A DNA stretch of 64,000 nucleotides, from assembly GCA_900471925.1 (NCBI GenBank), contig UCGV01000015.1, positions 54,832 to 118,831 of the forward strand, in the 5' to 3' direction. The position numbers were made by a program, and so were the translations under genes. The notes under the pieces are model-generated. The model worked only from the letters and a program-made list of their open reading frames with translations. It was not told the DNA's origin and searched no databases. The stretch comes from Hyphomicrobiales bacterium. Its GTDB lineage: Bacteria > Pseudomonadota > Alphaproteobacteria > Rhizobiales > Rhizobiaceae. Shown in pieces: positions 51,892 to 60,914 of this stretch (its first letter is position 1; every line of letters starts with the position of its first letter).

Positions 51892-53091
51892 ATGAAGATC
51901 ACTGACCTGCGCTGTGCCGTTATCGGCAAACATCCGATCGTCCGCATCGTCACCGATGAGGGCCTTTATGGCCTGGGCGAAGTCGAGTTCACCAAAACCT
52001 ATCTCAAGCCCTTTGTGCTGCATTTCCGCGAGGCACTGATCGGCGAGGACCCGACCGATGTCGAGAGAGTGATGCTGAAGATCCGCCAACGCGGCTCTTT
52101 CAAGCCGTATGGTGCGGCCGTAAGCGCTATCGAACACGCGTTGTGGGACATCGCCGGCAAGGCTGCGGGCGTGCCCGTCTACAAGCTGCTCGGCGGCAAG
52201 GTGCGCGACAAGGTGCGCGTCTACAATGGCTCGATCCGCCGCAAGCGCACGGGCGACCGGCCGGAGGATTACGCCGCCGACGTCAAATGGATGATGGAGC
52301 AGCCGCAGAACTTCTTCATGGTCAAGCAGGGGATCTCGTTCCACTCCAACATGAAGGACACGGTCGAGGACTTCCATTACGGCGTGAGGCAGAAGAAGGC
52401 CGGCTATCACGGCGCCATGGACCAGGGGGTGATCAGCGAGCGTGGTTTCAATCACATGCTCGACTGCGTGATCGCGATGAAGGAGGTGCTGGGCGACAAG
52501 GTCAGCCTGGCGCTCGACTGCGGCCCGGGCTGGATGCTGCCCGACGCAATCAAGTTCGCGCGTGCGGTCGAGAAGTATAACTTGATGTGGCTCGAGGACA
52601 TGCTGACCGGCGACTACGTGCCGTGGGTCAATCCGCAGGCCTATCGGGAACTGACCACGTCGACCTCGACGCCTATACACACAGGTGAGCAGATCTACCT
52701 GCGGCACAATTTCAAGGAACTGATCGAGACGCAGGCGGTGCGCGTCATCGGCCCGGATCCAGCCGATATTGGCGGCATTGCCGAGCTCAAATGGGTCGCC
52801 GAGCACGCTTACATGCATTCGATCCTGATGGCGCCACACGGCACGGCCAACGGGCTGCTAGGCCTCGGCGCGCTGATCAATGTCTGCGCCACCTTGCCCG
52901 CAAACTACGTCGCATTCGAATATCCGAGCGCCTCCGATCCCTGGTGGGAAGATCTGATCATCGGCTTGCCGTCGCAGATCGTGGAGGACAGCATGGTGGA
53001 CCTGCTCGAAGCACCTGGCCTCGGCCTCGATATCGACGCTGAAGGGGCCAAGAAATATCTCAGCGAGGAGGATGCGGGTTTCTTCGATTGA
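51892..53091 (+). CDS. Enolase-superfamily enzyme (third of three)
   Basis: A 399-residue protein with Lys in FFMVKQGIS, Asp in LALDCGPGW, Glu in WLEDMLTG, Glu in HTGEQIY and His in LMAPHGTANG. It is closer to the second member than to the first (both have ...LEDxxxxxYVPW-like or IPWQY segments and a GE(D/Q)IYL motif). It begins 17 bp after the second gene. AAAAGGA precedes the start. Confidence 0.84.
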   Translation: MKITDLRCAVIGKHPIVRIVTDEGLYGLGEVEFTKTYLKPFVLHFREALIGEDPTDVERVMLKIRQRGSFKPYGAAVSAIEHALWDIAGKAAGVPVYKLLGGKVRDKVRVYNGSIRRKRTGDRPEDYAADVKWMMEQPQNFFMVKQGISFHSNMKDTVEDFHYGVRQKKAGYHGAMDQGVISERGFNHMLDCVIAMKEVLGDKVSLALDCGPGWMLPDAIKFARAVEKYNLMWLEDMLTGDYVPWVNPQAYRELTTSTSTPIHTGEQIYLRHNFKELIETQAVRVIGPDPADIGGIAELKWVAEHAYMHSILMAPHGTANGLLGLGALINVCATLPANYVAFEYPSASDPWWEDLIIGLPSQIVEDSMVDLLEAPGLGLDIDAEGAKKYLSEEDAGFFD

Positions 53092-53403
53092 TCTGTCGCC
53101 AATCGTCGTTGTGATGTGGACATGCCAGGAGGCGGGACCCGTTCGCGAAGACTCCGGTAGCCGATGAATAGGCTCGTCAGAGAGGTTCGACAGCGGCCGC
53201 CGAATAGAGATAAATCTGTTCCTTCAGATCCTATTTTATGGCGAGGAAATACTCGCCAGTTCAGGCCATCCAAGCGAGGGCCCGGAAAAGGAGCGGCGCG
53301 AAAATTCGTATCCGTTCAAGGCGGCTGAGTTGGCGAATGGCGGTCCGGGGAACATTCAGCCTGGCCGAACGCTTCTAGAAAACAAGCCAATGGAGGAAGC
53401 ACC
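53092..53403 (+). promoter_or_regulatory. Gene-free stretch with a possible EcfG (RpoE2) stress promoter
   Basis: No gene is seen in these 312 bases. GGAAC at 53349-53353, then 16 bases, then CGCTT at 53370-53374 approaches the alphaproteobacterial general-stress promoter GGAAC-N16/17-CGTT (one mismatch in the -10). It lies 30 bp upstream of a gene of a family often in the general stress regulon. Confidence 0.4.
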
Positions 53404-53862
53404 ATGTCAACCATGACCTTCGAGGACCTGTCCTCGCATCTCCGCAAGATCGACTTCTGCATGCTTTGCACAACAGCCGCCCCCGGCCGGATCGCTACCC
53501 GGCCGATGAGCAACAATGGAGACGTCGAATATGACGGCGACTCCTGGTTCTTTTCCTATGACGGCACGCGGAAGGTCTCCGAAATTGAAGCAGTCCGCGA
53601 CGTCACGCTGACCTTCACCGCGCCGCCCAGCCTGCTTGGCAAGCCCGGCATCTTCATCTCTGTCGACGGGACGGCGTCGATCACTCGTGACAAGGCGGCC
53701 TTCGAGAACCACTGGATATCGGAATTGAAGCGATGGTTTCCGGAAGGCGTCGATACGCCCGGTCTCGTTCTGATCAAGGTTGCAGCGACGTCCATTCACT
53801 ATTGGGATGGCGAGGAAAATGGCGAGGTTTCCCTTCGGGACACCGGCCCCTCAGAAGGTTGA
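53404..53862 (+). CDS. Pyridoxamine 5'-phosphate oxidase-like / general stress protein 26 family
   Basis: A 152-residue split-barrel flavin-binding protein. The patterns IDFCMLCTTAAPGRIATRPM, DGDSWFFSYDGTRKVSEI and VSVDGTASITRDK are those of the GsiB-like/YdaG family. Its cofactor is probably FMN or F420-like; the role is not defined, often linked to stress. GGAGGAAGC precedes the start. The 3' end is joined to an IS630 remnant. Confidence 0.88.
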   Translation: MSTMTFEDLSSHLRKIDFCMLCTTAAPGRIATRPMSNNGDVEYDGDSWFFSYDGTRKVSEIEAVRDVTLTFTAPPSLLGKPGIFISVDGTASITRDKAAFENHWISELKRWFPEGVDTPGLVLIKVAATSIHYWDGEENGEVSLRDTGPSEG

Positions 53863-53905
53863 GGAGACAGGCCGTGACGAGAGATGCGCCGACTTCGACG
53901 AGGTG

Positions 53906-54258
53906 ATGAACGCACCTCAAGCATTCTTGAGAGCGTCTGCGGCGAGCATGTCAGCTCGGCAGGATGCGGCGCAGTTCGGCGCCGGGATTTCGACCGCGAT
54001 CCGACGGATTGCGAGTGCCAAAGAGGGCGCGTTGCCCCCTCGGCCGCAAGACTGGAGGCGACCACCGACAGTAGATGTACATGAAGAATTCGTTGTCGCA
54101 TTGATTGGACAGCTCAAAGACGTGACGCTCGATGAATTGGTCGAACACTTGCCCTTTGGGACCCAGTTGGCGCCTTGATACTAGCTTCACTCCCGCAGAA
54201 TCCGACAACGACTTCAAGGCCGCCGAATATGACCGGATTGAACAGGATTTGCTCTAGA
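53906..54258 (+). pseudogene. IS630-family transposase remnant
   Basis: The segment SMSARQDAAQFGAGISTAIRRIAS, then PPRPQDWRRPP and VHEEFVVALIGQLKDVTLDELVEHL, follows the HTH half of IS630 transposases. Then FTPAESDNDFKAAEYD at 54190-54240, in another frame, matches their C-terminus. The DDE catalytic middle is missing, so it is an internally deleted, degenerate copy. Confidence 0.65.
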
Positions 54259-54288
54259 AGGATCAGACGCCTGAGCGAGTTCGTAGAC

Positions 54289-55245
54289 TCAGCCCTGATC
54301 TGCTCTATTGGCGCGGTCCAACGCTTCCAAGCAACTCGCTTCAACGAGCGCCTGCAGGACCTTGACGCGTTCGACCAACCAAGTGAGGTCGTCTCCACTG
54401 ATCGCGTAGGCCGGCGAATAACGGGCCTCGACATAGGCGCGAGATAGGAGCTCGAAGCGCCGTCTGGCGATCCTGTTGTCGCGTGGCCACGCCTCGATCA
54501 GCCGCTTGTCCAGATCCTCGGCGTTGGAACGCAAAACCTTGATGCGATGCGATTTCGGGCTGTAGAGAGTGAGCGTCAGAAGGAGGCAGTGGTAGAAGCG
54601 CTCTGTTGTCTGGTGGAGATCAAAAGCGGCATCTTTGAAGTAATCACGCTCAACAGCGGTTCGAGCGAGATCAAATCGATGCAATCCACTTTGATACCAC
54701 TCTTCGAAATTCCGACGTGCCTCGACGCGTGCCTCATCCTTAGTCATCGCCTTCGGCTGGGTAAGAGAGTGTCCTTCCTCTTCATAGAGAACCCTACCGT
54801 CCCTCGCGATATCGACAAAGAACGGTCGGCCGCGCGACAGCTGGTCGTTGACGTCATGCAGGCTATGGATGATCGGAATGACCGGCGTCTCGATCCGGTG
54901 CGCAATCTGCTCCTGCAGCAGCCGCTCATCGAGTGACAACCACAGTTCCTGCTCCTGCGCGAAACTCTCGGAATTGACGACGATCAGCAGATCATAATCG
55001 GAGCGATATCCGCTCAGCCGATCCTCCACCCAGCCACCACGGGCATAGGAGCCATAAAGGATCACTTTGAGGATCTGACTGTTGGCGCGCTTAGACGATT
55101 GCTTGGTGGCGCGAAACTGCTCGACCTCGGCAAAGATGATCTCGAGCACGCGGGCAAGCTCGCGCCGCTTGTTGGCCGGCAGGTGGTCGAGAGGGTCGGT
55201 CAAGGTCAAAGCCGCATCAAAGCCTTCGGTGGGATTCGGCTCCAT
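54289..55245 (-). CDS. Nucleotidyltransferase-HEPN fusion protein
   Basis: A 318-residue protein. Residues about 58-95 hold a Pol-beta nucleotidyltransferase motif (ILYGSYARGGW ... SDYDLLIVV). The C-terminal half (NFEEWYQSGLHRFDLARTAVERDYFKDAAFDLHQTTERFYHCLLL) is a HEPN domain. Separate MNT and HEPN proteins act as antitoxin (AMPylating) and RNase toxin; here both are in one chain. The first 29 codons and the upstream 70 bp recur at 15768-15919, where an IS21 end cuts the second copy. HEPN catalytic RxxxxH is not clearly present, so activity is open. Confidence 0.82.
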   Translation of the reverse strand: MEPNPTEGFDAALTLTDPLDHLPANKRRELARVLEIIFAEVEQFRATKQSSKRANSQILKVILYGSYARGGWVEDRLSGYRSDYDLLIVVNSESFAQEQELWLSLDERLLQEQIAHRIETPVIPIIHSLHDVNDQLSRGRPFFVDIARDGRVLYEEEGHSLTQPKAMTKDEARVEARRNFEEWYQSGLHRFDLARTAVERDYFKDAAFDLHQTTERFYHCLLLTLTLYSPKSHRIKVLRSNAEDLDKRLIEAWPRDNRIARRRFELLSRAYVEARYSPAYAISGDDLTWLVERVKVLQALVEASCLEALDRANRADQG

Positions 55246-55318
55246 CGTAACGGCTCACCCAATATTTATCATCCAAAGCTTTTTACGAGAACTTGTTAAT
55301 CATTGCAATCACTGAATG
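55159..55318. repeat. Segment duplicated at 15768-15919
   Basis: The 5' end and promoter side of the nucleotidyltransferase-HEPN gene share long identical stretches with 15768-15919 (for example GGTCAAGGTCAAAGCCGCAT), the two being in the same orientation. They are diverged paralogous copies rather than a recent exact duplication. Confidence 0.8.
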
Positions 55319-55432
55319 CACTCTTGATCATTGCCTTGTTGGGGCGACTGCTGCCTGTGCAGCACGCTTCGGCCTATTCTGCCATACTTCAGCCGGCGGA
55401 TTAAAAAGGCGCGTCGGGTCCGATGGCCGAAG

Positions 55433-57196
55433 CTAAAAGCTCTCGATCGGATAGGGAGCTTCATTCGAACCGAACCGGGGCTGAACGCCGAGTAATGGTG
55501 CTGCCCGGGCGATGATCTCCTTGACCATCGGTGCCGCGGTGGATGCAGCCGTTCTACCGCCATGCTGGCCGGTCTTCGGTGCATCGATGATCGACAGGAC
55601 CATGTATTTCGGCTTGTCCATCGGAAAAGCTGCGACGAAAGCGTTGAAGTTGAGATCGCTGGCGTAGCGCCCGTTGACGACCTTGTCGGCCGTTCCGGTC
55701 TTGCCGCCGACATTGAAGCCCTCGACCTGGGCGGCACGGCCCGAGCCTTTCAATCCATTCCAGCTGAAAAGGGTGCGCATGTCCGCGCTCGTGCTCGGCT
55801 TGACGACGGTCTTCGCGAGCATTGCCGCCTCTTCCGGAGAACGGGGTAGGAAGGTCGGTTGAATGAGATTGCCGCCGTTGATGAGGGATGCGGCTGCAGA
55901 CGCGGTCTGCAGCGGTGTGGTGGCCACCCCATGCCCGAAGGAGATCGTGACCGAATTGATTTTCTTCCAGGTGCGCGGTTGTGTCGGCGTGGCAACGCCC
56001 GGCATCTCGGTCTCCATCTTCGAGAGAAGACCGAGCCTGGTCAGGAACTGCCGATGTCCGTCGATGCCGACCATATCTGCAACCGCAGCCGTGCCGATAT
56101 TGGAGGAGTATTGGAAGACTTCCGGGATCGACAGCGGCCTGTTCTTGCCCTTGAAATCCTTGATCGTGAAGCCGCCCATGCGGATTGGCCGCGAGGCATC
56201 GACGATCGAATTGAGGGTGATCTTTTCGGCATCGAGCCCCATCGCCAGCGTAAAACTCTTGAAGGTCGAGCCCATTTCGAAAGTGGCATTGCTGATCCGG
56301 TTGAACCAGCCCTTCTCGTATTCCTTATCAATGCTGCCGTCGGCCAGCATGCGCGACGGTTCGTTGGGATCATAGTCGGGGACAGACGCCATCGCCAGGA
56401 CCTCACCGGTCTCGACATCGAGAACGACAGCGCCGGCGGCCTCTGCCTGATAGGCAACCATCGCCTTGGCGGCGACCTCACGGGCGATATTCTGTACGCG
56501 GATATCGATCGAAAGCCTGACAGGTTCGAGTGAGGCACCCGAGGTCATGCCGAGGGCGCGAAGATCCGCCAGACCCTGCTGATCGAGATAGCGCTCCATG
56601 CCTGCCAGACCGAGGTTGTCAACATTGACGTGGCCGACGACATGGGCCGCCGACCGGCCGCCGGGATAGAAGCGGCGCTTTTCCGGCCTGAAGCCGATAC
56701 CAGGCAGGCCGAGAGCCAGGATGTCCGCTTGCTGGCGCGGCGTCAGCTGTCTGCGCAACCACTGGAAGCCGCTGTCCATCCTCAGCTTGCGATGTGTGTC
56801 TCTCCAGTCGAGGTTCGGGAGGATGGCGGCGAGCCTTTCCACCACCTCGTCGGCATCGACGATGCGGCGGGGATCGGCATAGAGCGAGACCATGTTCAGG
56901 TCGGTTGCTAGAAGCTGGCCATTACGATCGACGATATCGGGGCGGGAAGCCACGACATTGGGATTGCCGAGCGAAGCGGTCGTCAGCTCCTCGGCAAGTC
57001 CGTATTGGACGAGGCGGCCGCCGATCAGCAGAAATCCGAAGACGAAAGCGCCGATCAAAATGCCGAGGCGCTTCCGGGCCTGGTTGCCGCGCTTGTTTTT
57101 CTTGCCGAGGATCCGTTCCGAAAACCCGTTTTCCTGACGGGTGACCAGAATATGGGACCGGCTTTTGACCTTCAAGATGCGGGCAATGAGGCTCAT
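55433..57196 (-). CDS. Penicillin-binding protein 2 / FtsI-type transpeptidase
   Basis: A 587-residue class B PBP. One membrane anchor is at about residues 44-63; the dimerisation domain follows (SRPDIVDRNGQLLATDLNMVSLYADP), then the transpeptidase with S310-TFK (GSTFKSF), S364-SN and K499-TG. Class B PBPs crosslink septal or lateral peptidoglycan. The essential ftsI usually lies in the dcw cluster; here there are no division genes nearby, so this is a second copy, perhaps for special conditions or beta-lactam tolerance. Confidence 0.9.
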   Translation of the reverse strand: MSLIARILKVKSRSHILVTRQENGFSERILGKKNKRGNQARKRLGILIGAFVFGFLLIGGRLVQYGLAEELTTASLGNPNVVASRPDIVDRNGQLLATDLNMVSLYADPRRIVDADEVVERLAAILPNLDWRDTHRKLRMDSGFQWLRRQLTPRQQADILALGLPGIGFRPEKRRFYPGGRSAAHVVGHVNVDNLGLAGMERYLDQQGLADLRALGMTSGASLEPVRLSIDIRVQNIAREVAAKAMVAYQAEAAGAVVLDVETGEVLAMASVPDYDPNEPSRMLADGSIDKEYEKGWFNRISNATFEMGSTFKSFTLAMGLDAEKITLNSIVDASRPIRMGGFTIKDFKGKNRPLSIPEVFQYSSNIGTAAVADMVGIDGHRQFLTRLGLLSKMETEMPGVATPTQPRTWKKINSVTISFGHGVATTPLQTASAAASLINGGNLIQPTFLPRSPEEAAMLAKTVVKPSTSADMRTLFSWNGLKGSGRAAQVEGFNVGGKTGTADKVVNGRYASDLNFNAFVAAFPMDKPKYMVLSIIDAPKTGQHGGRTAASTAAPMVKEIIARAAPLLGVQPRFGSNEAPYPIESF

Positions 57197-57482
57197 CGGG
57201 TTGATCCAGGTTTGACGACTGAGTCAAAGAGGCAAGTCCCCGAAACGCGATGCGTCGTCGGGCTGTCTCTCCTGGGGCAACTGATGGTTACAATTGCATT
57301 CAATCCATTAGGGAAGCATTAACGACCCGTGATTGCCATATCACGCTCTCATAGGAACAAGAATGCGACGAGTCGCTTCCATTAACGCCTCATTTTCCGG
57401 CTGCGCGGAACACTATCTCGGGCGGCCGCGTTGGTTGATAAATCATGGTGCGTGCAACTTGAAAACTGCTATCAATGGATGC

Positions 57483-58742
57483 ATGAGCAAACGGCCGACA
57501 TTCTTTCTTTCCTCGACGATCTACGATTTTCGCGATCTGCGCAGCGCAATCAAGTTCTCCCTTGAGGCCCGCGGGTGCAGGGTACTTGCGTCCGAGTTCA
57601 ACGACTTTGCCGTCGACCCAACGACCCATAGCTACGAAGCGTGCCTGAAAAACATTGAAGAGGCCGATTATTTCGTTCTCCTGATCGGAGGTCGCGTTGG
57701 CGGGTGGTACGACAAAGAAAACCGTATCAGCATCACGCAGCAGGAATATCGCGAAGCCTACCGAAGGCATCAGGGACACGGCCTTCGCATCGTCTCGTTT
57801 GTCCGAACCGAGGTGTGGCAGGTTAAAGAAGACAGGAGGGAGCTTGCGAAGTTCCTCGCCGGCCAAGACCTGCCCGACGAACAGAGAAAGGCGATTGTGG
57901 ACTATCCGAGCAAATTTGCAGAGGACGCGGACTTTGTTTCCAAATTTCTCACGGAAGTCGGCCGCAACTACGAGACGGCTTCAGCCGTCAGTCGCGGGAC
58001 GCCGAAACCAACCGGCAACTGGATCTACCCGTTCTCAACGTTCAAGGACATCGATGACGTCCTGCAGCCGCTGACGTTTGCTGGCCGGACTGCCGATGAG
58101 GCCGCGTACCGAAAAGCATTGCAGTATGAACTGATCGAGGTATTGCGACGGCTGTTGCTCAAATCGGACGGCAAAGCAATCGATCCGCGACACCACATCA
58201 ATCGCTTTTGGACGACAACACCGATTTCGCCTGCGAGCCTGAAGGGGGATCTCGAAGTCGATGTGAAAGAGTGGGATCGCTTCAGCACAATCATGATGAA
58301 AACGCTGGGCACCCATATCGATCCGGTCGTTATCACCGATGCACTGACGTCGCCGGCATTTTTGGACTACGCGCCAGACCTCAAAGCCTACCAGACAACA
58401 GCTGCCTATGATCTAATCGTACGCCTCGTGTCAGAGATCAAGATTTTCAACAGTTCGGCGAACGCAGAGATATTGCAGCTCATTTATCAGTTCTCGCCGG
58501 CACGCGTCGGCCGAGGGCATGATATTCATTACATCCCGGGTGAAAGACTGGCATTTCTCGTCGGTTTGAGCCTTCGCTGGTACAACATCATCTCGATCTG
58601 TGAAGCACTCGCAAAATTTCTCGCCGGCAAGCCTCTGCAACATCCTGAACTGATGCCTTTCTCTCCGATACAAGGCATGCAGGCCCGGCTTGACAAGGAA
58701 AACTTGACACGTCTGGAGACGCAAACCTTTCTAGGACTGTAG
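57483..58742 (+). CDS. DUF4062 domain protein
   Basis: A 419-residue protein. Residues 3-100 fit DUF4062: PTFFLSSTIYDFRDLRSAIKFSLEARGCRVLASEF, then SYEACLKNIEEADYFVLLIGGRVGGWYD and a QQEYREAY helix. The fold is related to TIR domains and is common as the sensor or effector part of defence proteins, mostly fused to ATPase or repeat modules. Here the C-terminal 300 residues are helical and not recognised. It is monocistronic. ATG 57483 is taken; the open frame to 57333 lacks similarity. Confidence 0.75.
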   Translation: MSKRPTFFLSSTIYDFRDLRSAIKFSLEARGCRVLASEFNDFAVDPTTHSYEACLKNIEEADYFVLLIGGRVGGWYDKENRISITQQEYREAYRRHQGHGLRIVSFVRTEVWQVKEDRRELAKFLAGQDLPDEQRKAIVDYPSKFAEDADFVSKFLTEVGRNYETASAVSRGTPKPTGNWIYPFSTFKDIDDVLQPLTFAGRTADEAAYRKALQYELIEVLRRLLLKSDGKAIDPRHHINRFWTTTPISPASLKGDLEVDVKEWDRFSTIMMKTLGTHIDPVVITDALTSPAFLDYAPDLKAYQTTAAYDLIVRLVSEIKIFNSSANAEILQLIYQFSPARVGRGHDIHYIPGERLAFLVGLSLRWYNIISICEALAKFLAGKPLQHPELMPFSPIQGMQARLDKENLTRLETQTFLGL

Positions 58743-58871
58743 CGGAAACGACCTCTATCCGATCGCCGGCATTCTTATCAGTTGCTGATTGTGGCACCTC
58801 GAAGATCACATCACTCTTTGCCGCCCGAGTTTCTAGGCTCAGGCGGTATCTGTGATCTTTGATCGCCTAGT

Positions 58872-59780
58872 CTACCCATTGGGAGGCGGCAAAAGAAATG
58901 GAAGAGACATCAGCTCCTCTTCCGTCGGCCATTGATGAACGTCCAGTTCGGCGAGTTCTCGAAGGCCGGCTTGGATATGATCTGCATCGCCTCCAATACC
59001 GTCTCGGTAGATCCGAGGTCCATAGGTGGGTAACGGATCGTAGGGACGAATGTCGAAGACGACCTTCAGCCATCCGAAATTCGCAAGCAGATACAGGCTG
59101 AATTCAACGCCGCGTATGCAGCCGAACTCGCCCCACCATCTCCAGCCGGCGGCGCCGATCAAGTGTCTTCCATCGTGCCTGACAAGCACGCAACAACGGC
59201 CGTTTTGGAAATGGTGCGAAAGCTGTTCCGGTTGGTTCCTATAAGATGGCCGCCAATCCCTGCGACGCTCATAGGTTGGCCGAGATCCGGCAAAACATGA
59301 GGCTGGAAGCATAGGAGGAAAGAAGGGCTGCTCCCTCGTCGAAACTGCTCGCTCCACCCAGGCCCGGTGCCAGGCCGCCAGTTCTCGTAGCTCGTGCAAT
59401 TCGTCGGGATATGGATGGACCTGCTCTCGATCCGGCTCTAGGCAAGCGTTGGGAAGCGCAGCATCTGGAAACAATTGACGGAAATCGATTGGAAAATCAA
59501 AGGATTCCCGAAGGCTCTGATAGGTCCTTTGTGCGAATGCCTGAGCGAGCCTCTGTTGGAGCTGGCTGTACGTTTGAACGCGGTCTCGACCGTTTAACGA
59601 CCCCGCAAGATGCCGGGCGCCGTTGAGGAGGTCATCGCCGTTTTTGGTTTTGGAAAACGGCATCAACACCTCAGCCAGTTCCGCCGGCGTTACGTCGCCT
59701 ACATTCGATCGGTTCAAAAGAAGACGTTCGATCGCCCGCGTGGCTGCCTTGAATGCGATTTCTGAGCGCAAAAAATCCAT
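58872..59780 (-). CDS. Hypothetical protein (302 aa)
   Basis: ATG 59780 follows CAGGAATC. The protein has a helical N-terminal third (MDFLRSEIAFKAATRAIERLL) and a Trp-rich C-terminal domain (GAAGWRWWGEFGCIRGVEFSLYLLANFGWLKVVFDIRPYDP). No family is recognised. It is convergent with the DUF4062 gene and lies in the second accessory island. Confidence 0.6.
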   Translation of the reverse strand: MDFLRSEIAFKAATRAIERLLLNRSNVGDVTPAELAEVLMPFSKTKNGDDLLNGARHLAGSLNGRDRVQTYSQLQQRLAQAFAQRTYQSLRESFDFPIDFRQLFPDAALPNACLEPDREQVHPYPDELHELRELAAWHRAWVERAVSTREQPFFPPMLPASCFAGSRPTYERRRDWRPSYRNQPEQLSHHFQNGRCCVLVRHDGRHLIGAAGWRWWGEFGCIRGVEFSLYLLANFGWLKVVFDIRPYDPLPTYGPRIYRDGIGGDADHIQAGLRELAELDVHQWPTEEELMSLPFLLPPPNG

Positions 59781-59810
59781 GTCCGATTCCTGAACAATCG
59801 CGACTGGCAA

Positions 59811-60137
59811 CAGGCACCGTTATCTTGCCAGAACGCTCGTTCCGGAATTGATGGCTTAGAGATTTGACGGGTTTACCGTGCCCCGAAGGGCGGTGCCGCG
59901 TTGGGCCGTCTCCCGGCTGACATTGTCAGTAGAAGCGAAACTAAATTGAGTCGATGAAAATCGCAACAGTGCTTTGGGTGCTGGGCGGCCGCAACTATTG
60001 CTCAAAAGCGCGTGGCCGCTTGCTTGGTGGCGCCAAGATCGAGAATCATACCGGACAATCTGGCACCGATGTCTTGCGCTCGACGGCGCTTGACATACAT
60101 GATACAGAAAACTCATCACCAATCTAACGAGACGACA
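59811..60137. other. Gene-free stretch before the second Xre/RES pair
   Basis: No supported gene. TTGACA at 60090-60095 could be a -35 element, but the sequence 17 bases later (TCATCA) is a poor -10. The frame of the next gene is open back to 60012 without ribosome site or family similarity. Confidence 0.3.
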
Positions 60138-60914
60138 ATGCTGCTCCATTTCAAAGAAGCTGTCTTGGCAGACCAGATTCACACTCCCGGCTTGACCGAG
60201 GAGAACGAAGCACTTCTCCATCAAAACCTGTCTGCGGCGTTCGCCAAGGTCATGGCTTCGACAAGGATTGCCGGCCTCTCGCCATTCGACGCATCCGGTC
60301 CAGTACTGACACAACTCGCTGACATGATGGCCGCCACCGCGCTTGGGAAGTCTATTGTATTGCGGCTGAAGCCCGAAACGACGGAAGCCGACCGTCAAGC
60401 GATCAGGACCTTCGCAGAGACCCTCATGCGCGTGACGAACACCGTGGACGAGACACGGCTCGAGGCGGCGATCGGCAAACTTGCGGAAGTGTTGCTGCCT
60501 GATGAACTCGAAGGTGCGCGTGGGGTCATCGCAGCAGACAATCTTGATATCCGCGACCGATTTGTGCGCGAGCTTCCGCAACTGACCAGTACAGATGTCG
60601 GCCAATTATCCGGTTTGAGTGCAAAGAACAGCTATGCGACAGCAAACCGTTGGAAGAAGAACGGGGAGATCTTTTCGATCAACCACAGAGGACGTGAGCT
60701 TTTTCCCGCCTTCCAGTTCAGAGATGGTCGGCCCCACCCAACAATCAAGCAGGTTCTTGCGGCGCTCCCTGATACAATGACCGCATGGCAGAGAGCGCTT
60801 TGGTTTGTCAGCGCGAATGGCTGGCTGGATGACGAAGAACCCATAGACCATCTCAATGCCCCCCAGAAATTGGAGGCTGCGGCTCTGCGCGAACATGAAG
60901 ATGTCATCGGTTGA
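60138..60914 (+). CDS. Antitoxin of the second Xre/RES toxin-antitoxin pair
   Basis: A 258-residue protein. The C-terminal 100 residues include an HTH-like region (VGQLSGLSAKNSYATANRWKKNGEIF) and the ParS/MbcA-like end PTIKQVLAALPDTMTAWQRALWFVSANGWLDDEEPIDHL. Its stop overlaps the RES start by one base (TGATG). It is not close in sequence to the antitoxin at 13251-13913. ATG 60138 is chosen from several in-frame Met codons; the choice is uncertain. Confidence 0.75.
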   Translation: MLLHFKEAVLADQIHTPGLTEENEALLHQNLSAAFAKVMASTRIAGLSPFDASGPVLTQLADMMAATALGKSIVLRLKPETTEADRQAIRTFAETLMRVTNTVDETRLEAAIGKLAEVLLPDELEGARGVIAADNLDIRDRFVRELPQLTSTDVGQLSGLSAKNSYATANRWKKNGEIFSINHRGRELFPAFQFRDGRPHPTIKQVLAALPDTMTAWQRALWFVSANGWLDDEEPIDHLNAPQKLEAAALREHEDVIG

